From Cyanoderma ruficeps (taxonomy: Eukaryota; Chordata; Aves; Passeriformes; Timaliidae): DNA of 64,000 bases. The stretch is taken from positions 17,271,003 through 17,335,002 of the forward strand of contig VZDJ01007753.1 of the NCBI GenBank assembly GCA_008694505.1. Direction: 5' to 3'. The first letter of the stretch is position 1, and the number at the start of each line of letters is the position of its first letter. Position numbers and translations under genes: made by a program. Below, piece by piece: positions 38,351 through 51,800 of the stretch. Under the pieces are notes generated by a model. The model was not told the origin of the DNA. It saw only the letters and a program-made list of their open reading frames with translations, and searched no databases.

Positions 38351-41300
38351 TGTCTGATCTAAACAAAGTGATTTTTTTCCATTATCTCAATGACTGATAT
38401 CTGTTCTAGCCAGCCAACCACAGGCACAAAAGCAAGCATCTTCTTTATGACAAACACTTGATGACCTTGAAAAAACCTGCAACAGCAGCCTGTGGGAAGT
38501 CTACAGAGATCAAAGAAACAATTCATGTTTGTATTCATTTGAGTGCCATTCTATGTCTAGTTCTGTCTGGAGTGATGCTACAAGAGCTGCATATTACTAG
38601 TGTGCTCTGCAAGCAGAGTGACATAGCTGCAGAGGCCAGGAAACAAAAAGCACTGTGCTGCACTGAGTGTTCCATCTCTGTCAGCAAATCGGCAGGAATC
38701 CCTAGAGAACAAAAATCATATCATGTACATCAAGTTAAGTTATATCCACTACCTCAGATGTTCTAAAAATATTGTAACAGTGCATATTTGAGATAGAGTC
38801 GAGGGGCAAGGAGACTTCTGTAGGTGCCACATCACTTATCATTCAAAATAAGTTACTTCCAGGATGGTGCTACATAGAGTGCTGTTATGCAGCTGCTTAA
38901 CATCAGATTTGTAGAACACCCTAACTTATTTAAAGTGTCACAAAGTTTTATGAAATTAATAAGAAACTAAGGTCAGACCCACCTATAGTTTTAAAACTTT
39001 CTTATTTATAAAGTTTCTTTAATGAGACCTGATACCAAAGAATTCAGCTTTATGTTTCAGGCAGGTAATTTGTCTTTTGCAACAGCAGGTCTCTAGCCCA
39101 GCCAGGCTGTCCTGTCTGAAGAGTTGAGAAAAGAGAAGCCAGGCACATTGAAAAATCTCAACACAGGCTGCTTTAGAAAGTCAGCAATAATGAATAACTA
39201 AAACCGTGTAGCATTTATATTACCCAGGGGTGGAGGGGTTTAAGTATTTATCTACTCTCATCCACCCACACAGGACAGCAGACAAGTGCCATGCTGAACA
39301 GCAGAAACTTGGGGAGGACTGTTGGGATGCAATTCTAGAATTATATGGGTTCTTTGGTGGAAAATAGCTAAAATCCATGATTGGGAATAAGGAGGTCCAG
39401 CCAGAAGTGTCAATTCTCTAGTGCAAAGACGGAGTTTGCACTTTGTTTAGAGCAATCACTTCTGCAACAGTCAAACAGTGCTTCAAAAGTGTATCTGGAA
39501 AAATTCCCAGATCACACATTTGATCCTTTAATTTAAACCTCCAAGAACGAGGGCGGCTACAGAAGCAATGAGAAGGATTAAAGGACTGGCTTCCTTCTGC
39601 CTCACCAGCTCTGTTAGAAGAGGGTGAGTCACGTACATCTTTTCTTAATCACTGAGCTATAAACCACCTCCCCGCTTTTCTTCTCCTACTTCTCCAAGCC
39701 TCTGCTCCCAAACACGTCTGCTATCACCAGGCAAGTACCAGAGCAGCCCTTCCCTGATAGATGTGTACAGCTTTCAGTACACAGCAGTAAAATAAGCTAC
39801 AGTTTCCATTTCCCATGACTGATCCTGTAACTCTTTCTGCACGAGGTAGTTGAACAATTCAGCACCCCCAATGGAAAGGAAGTTAATTCACCCAATTAAA
39901 ACAGGAGGTGAATCAGTGATACCATTATCACAAGTGAAACATGGCCAAGATACCAAAATGAGCACCCCTACTGTCATGCTGAAGTGATATTTCTTACGTT
40001 CAGAGCAAAAAGGGATGCATTTGCAATGACTTTAGCTAATTTGCCAGCTTCTTCTTTTATCACTGGAGAGAGGCTGCTCCAAGGAGAAAATCCAGAACAA
40101 CTAAAGTCAATCTCTTTCTCTGAATTGCCTTTTCTAGGAACCTCATGTATTGTGACTGGCAGGCAAAGTCATATCCATCACCCAAATCTATCCCTTGCAC
40201 ATAATTCCTCTGTGAAAAACAACAACATTTGTGATATTCTATGTGAAACCCAGGGTAGCATGTTTTCCTATATTTCAGACCCCTCAAAATACCAAACCCT
40301 TACTTTAACCTTTCATGCTTTGAAAACTGCTCATGCTGAAATTTCCCAAGTAGCCTGCAGACCCACAGGACACTTTTTGGACTAAGAAAAAAAAATTAAA
40401 AAATCACCACTCTAGACAAAAATCTGAGAGTTATAAAATAATCAAGCCTTGAAAAACAGGGTGCACCCTGTAAGACAAAGTAAGAAGCTCACTGTCAAAC
40501 ACCCATGGCAAAAGTGCACATAATCTCGTGGCACTTATAGGTTAAATAAATATATTCTCTGGCCCCCAAAAGCTTTTTCCTAGCAAAATACATTTTTTGT
40601 AATTCCATTATCAGCAGAGCTATGCAATGTGAAGCACCACATCACATCCAGCACAGGGTACCTTACATGCTTTGTAATAGCTCAGAAAAGTACTTGTAGA
40701 TGTTCTGATATCTCCAGAAACAGCTGTGCCAATACAAAAGGTATCCCATTTTAGTGCGCTAAACATGCACCACTGGTGTACAGAACCTTCAAGCAAGATT
40801 ATCCTGATACATTTAAAGCATGCCCACATATGGATATGTCATCAAATCCAGACTCCTTAGCCTCCTCATTTTCAGCACCACGTCAATTTTAAATGATTCT
40901 GGCTGAGAGAGATGGCAGGATGCTGAAAACTCTGTCAGCAACTGGCAGTCAGACTCCATTAAAGTACTCAATATTGCTAACATTGGTTCAACAGGACTTA
41001 AAAATTACTCCCCTGTGAAATCAAATTCATCGGGTTCTCTCTCACGCTGCCCACAATACAGATTTCAATCCACAAAAGCACGGGGTCTAAACGGTCTCCT
41101 GACCATGGGTCATTTTACATTCAGGGTTCAAACAAAAATAAAATTTCAAGTGGAAAAATTACTGGAACCACAGAGGATAGAATTTTGACCATTAGTAAAA
41201 ATCTGTGTAAGTTCATACAGAACACAAATTGATTCAGATGCCAGCTTTGCAATGATATGTACAGTGAAGCCAAGAGTGGGAGTGTGGAAATGGGGGATAC

Positions 41301-41583
41301 CAGGTTTTCATGAAAGGTCTTTGTTGAACTACAGTAATGTCAGCCTTCCCTACATAAAAAAACAGTTTTAAGGCTCAGAATTACACTCTGAACTCCAAAG
41401 AGGGTTGCAGGAGATTAGGGTCTGTGTTTAAACAAATTTAACCACTGAATTGCATTTGGCTCCAAAGTACAAAAATGTCCTCCTGGTCCTGGTAAAAACC
41501 CACTATAAAACCCACGCATTCTCTAAAAATAGCAATTCTGAAATTATCAATTCTGAGTATTCAAGAATGTCTTATCCTATCTC

Positions 41584-41873
41584 TGTCACTGTATCGGACA
41601 CACAAAGGACGAGGTAGATAGCAGAAGGTCAGGCAGGAAAGTTCTATTTTAATTTTTCTGACTCCATTTATATACACTTTTTACAGAAGGTAAAAGATTG
41701 GCTACACAGGTTGCCACCTCTCCAACCTCATAGGTGAACATCACCATCAATCATATTTCTCCTCCCAGAGGAGAAATATGTAAACAAAATAGATAATTCT
41801 AAATATATACATAGTTTACATAAAACTGCGTGAGAATCTCCACTACAAAATTGCAAACACTCACAAGGCAAAA
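41584..41873 (-). mobile_element. Solo LTR, same family as the copy at 10.4 kb
   Basis: A 290-bp element starting TG and flanked by an exact 6-bp direct repeat tatctc (41578-41583 and 41874-41879). Its right end reads gcaaaa where the other copy reads gcaaca, so the terminal CA appears mutated. Long colinear matches to the first copy include attggctaca, gccacctct and catcaccatcaatca. The TATA-like and poly-A signals are more degraded than in the first copy (tttatatac and ttttaattt on the plus strand). It has the same orientation, no internal retroviral genes, and an independent insertion site. Confidence 0.83.
41752..41780. repeat. Stem-loop inside the second solo LTR
   Basis: A perfect 12-bp stem, catatttctcct (41752-41763) with aggagaaatatg (41769-41780), around a 5-nt loop. 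It is the positional equivalent of the stem at 10617-10640, but the paired bases differ. Confidence 0.75.
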
Positions 41874-43128
41874 TATCTCTAACACCAGAAAGGCTCCACA
41901 GTGTGTGGCCCTGAAAGAGCACACAAATGTGTTGAGGTGGACTACAGAATCAATGTGACCTCCTGCCTCAATCTCCACTTCCTAATAACCTCTGAAATCA
42001 AATGAAACCACAAATTCTCTGCCTGGTTCCTCTACAAGAAGTTTTATGGCCTGTGACATGTACAAGCTGGAACAGGCAGTGTTAATGGTCCAGCTTTCAA
42101 ACCTACTTATTTGAGCTTGAAAACTGCACAAGACAAACATTTCCTTTTACATCGTCTCACAGAGTATGTAGCTCTGGGCGCCTGAAACCCCTCGGAGGTG
42201 CTGTCCTCACTGCTCATGTCAGCTGCAGGAATATTAGGCCTAATTTATCTCTGCATTGTTAGATCAATAACATCAGCACTTGACTTCAAGCAAGCCAGTC
42301 TGTAGCTTGATAAGAGTACAAGCTTACACTATCTTTCTTCCTCCAAAACATTTTGCATTCTGCTGGTGTTTAGGCTAGACTCAAATATTCAGTTCTTCAG
42401 TGGGATTGCTCTACTTCTGTATGAGAAGAGCTCCTTGAAGAAGAAAAGCAATTAACCTCCGTGGAATCTTGGGAACATATAAATCTTCCACGCCTTCCTT
42501 TTGAATTTATACACAAGTTGCAAAGGCAAAGTCACAACAAGAACCTTATGAGAAAAAAGACAATCTGAACTTCTCAACCCAGAGACCCCATTGCTCAAAG
42601 CCCTTTACTCCCCAAAATACTTCCTAACTCAGACATCAGAGCTCTTGTACCAAACACCCTCATGCCTCCAGCCCTCCCTCAGGTCTCTCTAACCCTGATC
42701 TCCTCCAGCTGGTCAATGTGGCCAGACAAGCCCACCTTGATCTTCTCTGGAGTGCTTTTAGGGGTTGTCCAAATATTCAGAGCCAGTCTGCTGCTATGAA
42801 GAATCCACCAAGGCACAACTTAAAGAGCAGAAAAACAGAAGAGGCAGAAGAGGCAGCCCGACCATTGCAGCCCAGAGAGCCAGGCAAAGAAAAAAGAAGA
42901 AGGCGCACAGCTGCAGATATAATTGGAGGCATTACACTTGCAAGACCAGAAGCTGGAATATGACTAATGCATGTAAGAAAGTTGATGGATGTCCTGAAGG
43001 CAGCCATTTTATTCTACCCCTAAGCAAAAAAGTAGGCAGCAGAGAGAAGGAATGATCACAGCCACCTGTTCTCCTTTACGATGGCAGCCTCTTTTATTTC
43101 CATAGGGTACTTTTTGCCAGCACAAGAG

Positions 43129-43137
43129 CCCCCCCCC
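43129..43137. repeat. Poly-C homopolymer (9 C)
   Basis: Nine consecutive C. Simple repeat. Confidence 0.85.
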
Positions 43138-44326
43138 ATTCTGCAGCCTGCGGATTAGAGAGCAGCTGGGCACCTTACACCAATGCCTTATTTTGACAGC
43201 AAGTCTCCATAGCTTTGGCATCTTCATCATTAGAAGACAGAGATAACATCTAGAAAGTGATATACATCATACTAAACAAGCTTTGCAACAGATTCCTGCA
43301 CTACCCATCTTGATTTATTTGTATATATTTGATCAGACAAGTGTATGTTATTCTGTATCCAGGCCAAACTTTTAACATGATCTATAAAGATAAGTAGCTA
43401 GCTAGGTGCTCATCAAACTTCAAAAATAAAATCAGTGAAATCATGCCAAATGCAGTTGAGTACGAGGAAGCTAGAACCAAAAACTGCACAGTGGCAGAGC
43501 AGTGTTCATGTTCCTCTGAGTCACACAAAAGGCTTTTCAGGACATAGCATATAGTAGTTGTATAGAAACCCCCTTCCAGGAGCAATACTCCCAGAAACCT
43601 GAAGCCTCTATAGATATGTACATATAGAGACTTCAATGGCAATAGTATCTGCAGGTAAATGGCTGGATCTACAGAAGTCAAGGCAATAAATGCAAACATA
43701 CTTCTTTTTCTCTCTGAGAGTGAAGGAAGATTCAGCATTTCACAGAGGCAGTTCCTCCCTCTCTGTTGCTGAAGCTCTGTCAGTGGACACTTTGGAAGAC
43801 ACATGCCAAACAGGGAAGTCCAAGTGCACTGCACTTCCCAAGCTTGCTGTCTCCACAGCCCCTGCAACCCTGTGGCTGCCTCTTCTCTAAAAGACTTTTT
43901 TTCCCCTCAAGCACTTCCACGTGATCCCACCAGTGTCCTTATCACCTCGTACCCACAGCTACTCTACACAAACACACCAATACCCCAGGACACTCATCTG
44001 GAGGTAGTGTCAGAAATAGAAACACATTTTTAACTAGAATCATAGGTCTATCTAGCCTCCAGATCTGCAAGAGAAATGTAATCTGATACAACACATTGTA
44101 ACAGAGGTAGTAAAACAGTAGAGTTATCTCTTCAACTGCTGAAAACTTTGAGGAAAGAAGCGCTACTGTGCCCACCCTTTTGGATATTTCACCCTGTATA
44201 CTTGTTTGGACTAAAATGTTAACAAGTTAATTTCTCCAGGAGAAAGTGGAAAATTGATTTTACCCTAAAACAAATACCCCTGGTACATGACAAGCATTGT
44301 TAGGGAGGCATGCCAGCAGAGAATTT

Positions 44327-44340
44327 AAAAAAAAAAAAAA
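44327..44340. repeat. Poly-A homopolymer (14 A)
   Basis: Fourteen consecutive A with no identified element attached. Confidence 0.9.
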
Positions 44341-46216
44341 TCAGCACCAATTATTTCTCATCCGCCGTTCTGTGAAAAACTGCCACAATCAGAACAGCTT
44401 GAAATAAAGCTCTCGAAGTAGCTGCACCATTTTAACTGTCCTATTTCTCTAGTGCCCAACACTTCTCCATGTTTTGAGATTTGGCTTGATACCTCTGCAT
44501 TTGGACAGTGAAAGGCTACTTAGTTTCCCATGAATGCATATTTTTTCTTGGGTAAAATGGCAGTAGAGGTTTGGATCCAGGATGTTCATGAAGTAAGGAA
44601 ATTTATTTCTGCTGAACCTCTCCCACTACTATTGGCATCACTCCTTATTAGCTGTAACCAGTTCTGGTAGCTGTGGGGCAAACACTTCTGATTGAGACTT
44701 GAGTGTAAAAGAAAGTTTCAGACCAACTTCCTTTTTGCTGTTGATCAATGACTGTCTCCCCAGAGTAACCCAGCACTTGCAGCCTAGCAGTGTCCTCATC
44801 AGGAGAAGTGGGCTTGATCCTTGAAGTCTCAAGGAAAAGAAATTTTCCTGATAGTGAATAAACATCTCTTTTGCAAGAGACTTGTGTGAATTCTGAGGAA
44901 CAGCACAAAAACTCCTAACAAACAAGCATTGTTTACTAATAGCAACTTCTTTTAGGGCAGTTCACTTCCTGGTAAGCCTGCACAGCACAGATGCAGTCTC
45001 AGAACCAAACGTGCAGAAACACACTTTCAAGTGCAAATCAGAGACATAAGGAAGGGTCCAACCATACAGTATAACCCGATCTCCACAGCCTTCTTTTACA
45101 TCAGTGATAATGCTACAGACAGACTTGCCCATTACACACCAGAAACTGTGCCTATCTCATACAGCAGAGCACTTCTTGTCTCATCTTGGTGAGAACATAA
45201 AGGATCAGCCACTCAATTCCCCTTGCTTTCACCAGTGCCACCATACTGAGTCTGCTCCACGAGCCAGGCATAGGCAAGTCACAATGTGTGTTCCATATTC
45301 ACTTGTATTTCTACATGAAAAAACAGACACTACACTGCAAATGGAACATTTTCACCTAGAATGTTCTTATTTTCTAGTGACATTTTAAGACACAGATACA
45401 TGTTTATGCTTAAGACAGATTTTTCATCTATGGATCTGGTCAGGTCAGTAAACAGGCCCTAATTTTACAACACGCACAGGGTTTTCTCTACAGAAACTTC
45501 TTAAAGTTTTCCTGCTAGCACATCAATACTTACTTTGTACTTTCTTTGACCCATCAGCTTTATTATTACACCTGAACAATCAATGAACTTTTCTGTTTCA
45601 GATTTCAATACAACTTCACCAAAAAGTAACCTATAACTTTTAGAGTAATTATTATTTAAGTTATTTGTTGGGTTTTGTACTCTACTTTGTATCTTGCCTC
45701 ACTCCTCTGCCTGATGCATGTGTGCAAGAACAGACTGGTGACTAAAGGCATAGAGATCATCTTTCTTGTGAAGAAAAAAATGCCAGAAACTGAAATATTT
45801 CAAGGCTCTGCATGCAGTTAATGAAACAAATAGATACATTTTCCTTTCAGAAATTCCTACCTTGCATCAGTCCTCAGTTCCCATGGAGTGACTTTACCCT
45901 AATGGCTGAGTCTAACTGGAGACTATGGCTGGCCCCGAGACTTCCTCCAAACTCTTCCCCACACAGCCAGCATGCTGTAAGTAGCTACATACTAAAAATG
46001 CTTTTCCAAGACTGGACTTTCCTCCAAGAGAAGGGAAGGGACTTGGCATGCCATACCAGCACATGCTGGTTCTTGGCACACCATGCTGGCTGGGCCATAA
46101 TAGATGACCACCTGTCCTGAATGAGTTCCCACAAATGGTGCAAGAGACCATAGAACAGAAGAAAATGGATTAAGAAGATATTTAGGTCTAAGCTCCTTAA
46201 GAACCTAAATGCCCTC

Positions 46217-46269
46217 AGGAAAAAAAAAAAAAGGAGGAAAAAAAAAGGAAAATGAGGAAAGAAAGAAAA
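46217..46269. repeat. Polypurine (GGA/A-rich) tract
   Basis: About 53 bases of purine with a single T at 46253, including A13 and A9 runs separated by GGAGG. Such tracts can adopt triplex or otherwise unusual DNA structure. Confidence 0.85.
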
Positions 46270-48842
46270 TCAAGAGTCTGGGTGGTCCCTGGTTACTGTT
46301 ACACTCTCTTTTGCCTGAGCTCCTATATTCTAAGTTTCTTTTAGGGCTGTAGTTTGTTTCTTTATGTTGCCAGTCTAATGCATTCAAGAAAACAAAACTG
46401 ATTAACAACATGAATTGCTTTCCATCGCCATCTTTTTAAAGACCAAAAACTTTTTAAATCAGGGTGAGCCAAGTAATATAGCTCCAACTTTAAAAGTGGG
46501 AATCAGAAGCAGAGCAGTGATTTATTCAGAGGAGTCAAGGCAGGGAGATAGGATTGAACAGTGTGGGACTGACTCCATCCCTAAGCAGAAGATAATTCTG
46601 CATAATGTGAAACAAGGTCTGCTCTTCTCTTTCTAGACAACAAACTTCACAGGACATTCCAAGCACAAGCTAAAATTTGCTCCCCCTTCAGAGTACTAAA
46701 AAAAATTTATAGAGACAGGCAGTGACATGGATCTGTGAAAGAAGCTAGCTTGCTAACTGTTCTAAAATGAAAAAAGGAGCCTGTCTCCTGTTACAGCCAG
46801 CCCAATATTTTAGAAACCTCCAAGTGTTTGATGGACCATCCAGAAGAGCACTGTTGGCAGGGGAAGAATAAGCAAATACTGCCTGTAAATCACATTCAGC
46901 AAAATTACATGTTTTGTTCTGGAATGTGGAACTTGATTCCCTGTAGCCTTGTATGTTCTGCAGTCATTTACATCAGCATGAAGTAATATCCTGATGGCCT
47001 ACAGAACCACCTCTTTGATGTAGCAGCATTTTACGCACGTGACACAAGCATGTGCTGTAAATGTCGCAAACCAGTAACAGCACACTCAATCTGCTGGNCA
47101 AAATAAACCCACAAAAAACCCCCACCAACCCAAAAACCCTGCAAACCAAGTATTGACATTAAAAATCTGCCTATATATTAAAAAGAAAGATAGAATGGGA
47201 ACAAGACAGCTAGACTGGACAGAGTCAGTATTTACTGTTTTATGACGTTCACAAATAAGATCTTATGCATGGAACAGCTTAAGAGAATTCTACATTATAA
47301 GACTGTGCAAACTTAAAACCTGCAACTAAAACCTTGCATTTTAAAGCTTTAAATAGATGTCTGAATTGCAGTTGCTTCAGCAGCCTAAATCCAGCTCTCA
47401 AGCATACTTTGGAACACAAACTTCAAAAGCTCATTAAGCCTTTTTCCACAGAGCCCTTCCCTCAATCAGTGGATAGAAGTTATAGCTTCTATATCTTCTA
47501 GACCACTATTAAGTGTGACTGCATTCTCATCATAGTTCCACATTTGCACACAGGTCTTGCATACTGTGCACTATTTGCAATCTGCTCAGAAGCTTGATGA
47601 ATTAATTTCCTGCTGACTATGTCTGTATTATGATCACAACTGAGCTCAACTGCTTCACAAATATTAGGGGGTTTTTTGCACTGTATCATCCATGTTTTAT
47701 ATATTTGTAACTGATTTACTGAGAGATCAAGGTAAAAAACTATATCCACTGACTTTCAGGAATCCCAGTGAGAAGCATAGGACATAATCCCTCTGGTTTA
47801 GGTATGACTTAATTTGTGGCTAGAGTGCTTAACCTTTCTGAAAACCAGAATCCAAATCTCATTCAGTGGATTTTATCTTGCAAGTTTAGTTTAAGGCACC
47901 TTAGGAAAATGACGGAACAGGCAAAAAATATGATGCAAGTCTCCAGGGCAGCAACAGCCCTCAGCTGCCTTGAATTGTACAATTTCTTCCTGCAGTCTCC
48001 TGCTTCAGTTGTCATGATTTCTCAACCTCTCCTCTGTACTATAAACAAGACCCAAGTATTGTGGAAAATTCAGAGTGCAATCATCGAGTTCGAAAGACTC
48101 TATCACATTTTAGAAACAACAGTGGAAATGCAGAGTCATGGAGATAACCTTTCATCTAGCATTTCAGTCTTTTGAGAACTGGCCTTTATAGCCTTAATAA
48201 TATTCTTTGGAACTACCTAGTTACCTGCATAGCAATCCAGAAAGTTTTGTGGGTTTTTTTAATTGAGTAATTATTTTAAAAGCCCAAAGATTCTGTCATG
48301 AGGAATAAAATCAATACCCAAATCTGTTTTAAATCTTGTGATATTTGCAATTGAGTTAGACAACCTTCTCCTAAACACTGGATGGAAACCCAGGGAGCTT
48401 AGGAATAAAACAGGCTCAGTGTTGTTTTAGACTCACTGAGAGACTCAGTGCTGAAGCTCAGGGTGGCAGAAGAAGGGACAGTGATGGTCAGTCTTGTGAA
48501 ATCCTAGTTATTTAAATTAGATTAATTTAAAGCATAGTGTACGGATTTCCATTTAGGTGACAGAAAGACCAAGACCTTAGCTGAAAATCATATTCTTGCT
48601 CCAAAGCACAGGACTGCTAGTTCTTAAAATGAAAGTTCATGAAAATATTTTCTTGACAGAGAGAAGATATTCTTTAATTGTGTAAATTGTGATTAAAATT
48701 TTAAACACCTGAAAACAGGGTCTAAATGGTTATGAAACACGGGTAGTATATCAATGTTTTCAGTTTTTAATGTGTTTATACATTATTGTTTCTTTGGTCT
48801 CTTCTGATAAATTTGATCTAAGAATCAGTTCTGCTCTAAATA

Positions 48843-48893
48843 GGGAGCTGGACTAGATAACTTCTAGAGGACCTTTCCAAATTTACAATGGGA
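48843..48893 (+). mobile_element. CR1 LINE 3'-end remnant
   Basis: The words gagctggactagataacttctagaggacctttccaaa (split here as gagctggactagataac and ttctagaggacctttcc) match the last block of CR1. The tail motif itself is degraded. It is very short, so the assignment is moderate. Confidence 0.55.
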
Positions 48894-51800
48894 GTTTTTG
48901 ATACACAGCTCTTTACAGAGACAAATCCAGCATTTTTTATAAGACCAAGTGACATCAACAAGTCAATTATTACAAGTAATGACTCTGAAATCTAAGCATG
49001 GGATGTCACCAAATAAAACATTGACATGCTTGAGCTCACTCATGGGATTAATTTTCCAAAACATGGCTTTAAAATGTAGGCAGTTCTAGACAGGAATTAA
49101 TCTAATTAATTAATTTCTTAAGTACCACCTTGCTAGCCACCAACATAGGTAAGCATAACTCACCAAGCTTTTATGATCATTCTGTGCTATGAATTACTGT
49201 CTGAGAAAAACAGATCTGTCTAGCATCTCAGTCAATTTATTCAAAAGACAAAACAATCCAGGAGGCACCAGATTACTATTTTAGTGCTTATTCTCTAAAT
49301 GCACTGAAGCTGCAGTGAGGTTTGCCAATTTGTCATTTGGCCCCCTGTGTGCCCTTAGAGGCAAAGTGCACTCATTCAATATGTAACTGCATCCTTAAGC
49401 TTGGTGAAATGTCCATATCATCAGACATGCTGAAGAGAATTTCAGCTTAGCCGTTTTCATTAATACAAACACCTACATAGCTAAAATTTCAGATCAAGCC
49501 CCTGAAACATTGGAAATCACCATTCCATCCTTGGGCTCGCTTGCTATAAAAAAGCCTATCATAAGGAAATGGATGGAAAGAAGAGGGATGAAAAAGAAAC
49601 GGAGGATTAGTTAAGGATATACTTTTCTGACATAAAAAGGCATTTCTGTGCTCCAAAGTGTATTGCCAGATCTAGAATTTATCTGCAGTATGAGCCAGAC
49701 TCATAAAGTTATTTTCAGAATATTAAAAACTTACGATTTTTAGTTTTAAGGATACAGTACATTTTCTGTAAATCAACAAGATAACAGAACAACAGAAGAA
49801 ATGCTTTTCCAACAAATACCAGTACTCATCGGTTATAAGGGATGTATTTCATTATATTATACACATTGATGAGGGGAACTTACGTACAGAGGTAGGAGAA
49901 CAGTGAGGGTGTACTCTGAATTCTGAATCTGGACTGCTGTTTACCTTGCTCACTTTATTACCAGGATCTTAAACTATGCCTCCTAACTGCAATTCTCCTC
50001 TCCTAATGTTTCCATACACTGGCAAGAGTTTAAACTCTAATCTTGGAATACCATGAACTGTATTCTTCCCCAGTGCAATTAATTCTTTCCAAACAGAAAA
50101 ATATTTAATTACATCACTGCAAGTGAGAGAGTGGGTGAGAGAAGAGAATACTCCATCAGGAAAAATTTTGAAATAATGAATGAGAAGGGAAATGTCACAG
50201 TGAGGAAGCTCATCTCAAAAAAAAGGCTGCACAATGTCAAAGACGGGATCCTCCTAAGAGGAGATGTTCAAATGAAGAAAGTAGATCTGAACTGAGTGAC
50301 TGAGAAGCATGATGGGATGTGCAAGTACCAAGATTTGGTAGTATTAATACAATAGCTCTGACTGCTATTATGCATTACATATAACTTCTGAAGAAGGAAA
50401 GCACAATCTCTGCTAGTTAAAGGAGAATATGCAAGGAAAGGATGAAAGATGCTTTGAAAAAAAGGTGGAGAGGCATACAGTAAGAACAATATAGGATGAT
50501 GACATGCTAAACAGCAGGTCTCAATAATCTACCAAGGTTTTCAAGGGTAGGAGAGGAAAAATGAGTATTTTAAAATCACCTGTATTTTAAAACAAAACAG
50601 CAGAGAAGGCATGCATGAATAAGGTATGGAAAAATCCATCTCTAATCTCTCTACTGGCAAGCAGAAAGATTCTGGCCTGAGGAATAATGCTCTGGGCTTT
50701 ATCATAATGAATTTCTGTCTAGAATGCGAAGGAAGACTCTTTACCACTGTTACATGACTAATATATTCAAGCACTGTTAAATCAAGCTTTAGGACAGGCA
50801 TCTTTTCCACTTCTCCATATTCATCAGGTAATGTGTACTGTTCCCATTGTGAGTTGGTTTTCAGAAGGTGTTTGACTTCACCATAAGCATCCAGAGAGCA
50901 GTATGTGCAGCACAGGATTTACACAACGCATTTGCTCTCCAATGTTTCTCTATTCATGCAAGTGAAATGCAAATTATTGCAATCCTTCATCATTCCTCTT
51001 TTTTAAAACTCCACATCTCTGAGCCTCATCCCAGTGGCACTGAAACCATTACAGAAACAATAATCCCCAACTAGAAGTGATCCCTTTCTGCACCACCCCA
51101 TTACCACTCCCTGCTATCTGAAAACTTCAAGGACATCCAAAGTATTTGTAAGGCAGCAAATGTCAAGTCTCCAATGTGTTTAAGGAGGGGTGTTTGGTAA
51201 ATGCAATGCAAAGAGTTGTGTAATCACCATAGACCCACTGTTAGGAAAAGTAACCCATCACAGAGTCACAGCTTCTCCCTCCAGGCACTCCAAGCAAAAT
51301 ACATTTCTGCCTATCACCTGCTATTGACTAGAATGAACAAGACTTCTGATTCTCTTCTTTACCTTTCTCCCCAACACCCCTAGATATTGCTTCTTACTAA
51401 AAGTTTTGCTTCCTGAATTTTGCAAACTTCTCTCCAAGTAACAGGAACCAACTGCAGTGCCTCTGGTGATATAATCAGATTAACCCAGTCAGCCACTGGC
51501 TACTCAGTGACATGTGAGGGTAGAAGGCCTTGACCTGCAGGTCCAAATTGCACTGCCTTTGCTGTCAGCAGAGAGCTTGTTCAGGAAGATTCATCAAAGG
51601 GGGAATTTAGTCAAATGTCCCTTGCTCAGGAATAACAGCAATTAATCACAAATCAGCAGCTGACATTAGTAAATCAGCAAGAAATAAACAGCATCAGGTG
51701 GCAAACTCATGCACCTATGGGAGAGAGATAAGATAGGACAGGGTCTTCCTATGGAGCTATTTGGAGCTACTGGGAGGGTCCTATTATGCTTTCCAGCTAA

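Larger units (their letters stand above)
30795..41577. other. Non-coding unique DNA, no gene seen
   Basis: About 10.8 kb without a recognisable gene or transposon. It contains a stop-poor segment at 31.7-32.16 kb, simple repeats, and enhancer-like stretches near 32.5 and 38.1 kb. A 133-codon frame (39984-40385) and a 127-codon minus-strand frame (35270-35653) show no domain and overlap other frames. The latter runs through a poly-A/poly-T tract, which argues against coding. Confidence 0.65.
41880..48840. other. Non-coding unique DNA, no gene seen
   Basis: Contains homopolymer and purine tracts. The longest open frame of the window lies here (161 codons, minus strand, 43382-43867). It has no recognisable domain and overlaps two plus-strand frames of 66 and 76 codons. 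A frame of that length is about what is expected by chance in a window this size. An unresolved base sits at 47098. Confidence 0.65.

Noticed and set aside
39984..40385. 133-codon plus-strand frame
   Set aside because: No recognisable domain, and a 75-codon minus-strand frame overlaps it.
43382..43867. Longest open frame (161 codons, minus strand)
   Set aside because: The length is expected about once by chance in this much AT-rich sequence. It has no recognisable domain, and plus-strand frames overlap it.
44030..44075. agaatcataggtctat as a possible CR1 terminus
   Set aside because: The following sequence does not match the CR1 3' region.
48083..48100. gagttcgaaagactc resembling a tRNA T-arm
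   Set aside because: No matching acceptor, D or anticodon arms lie at the required distances.
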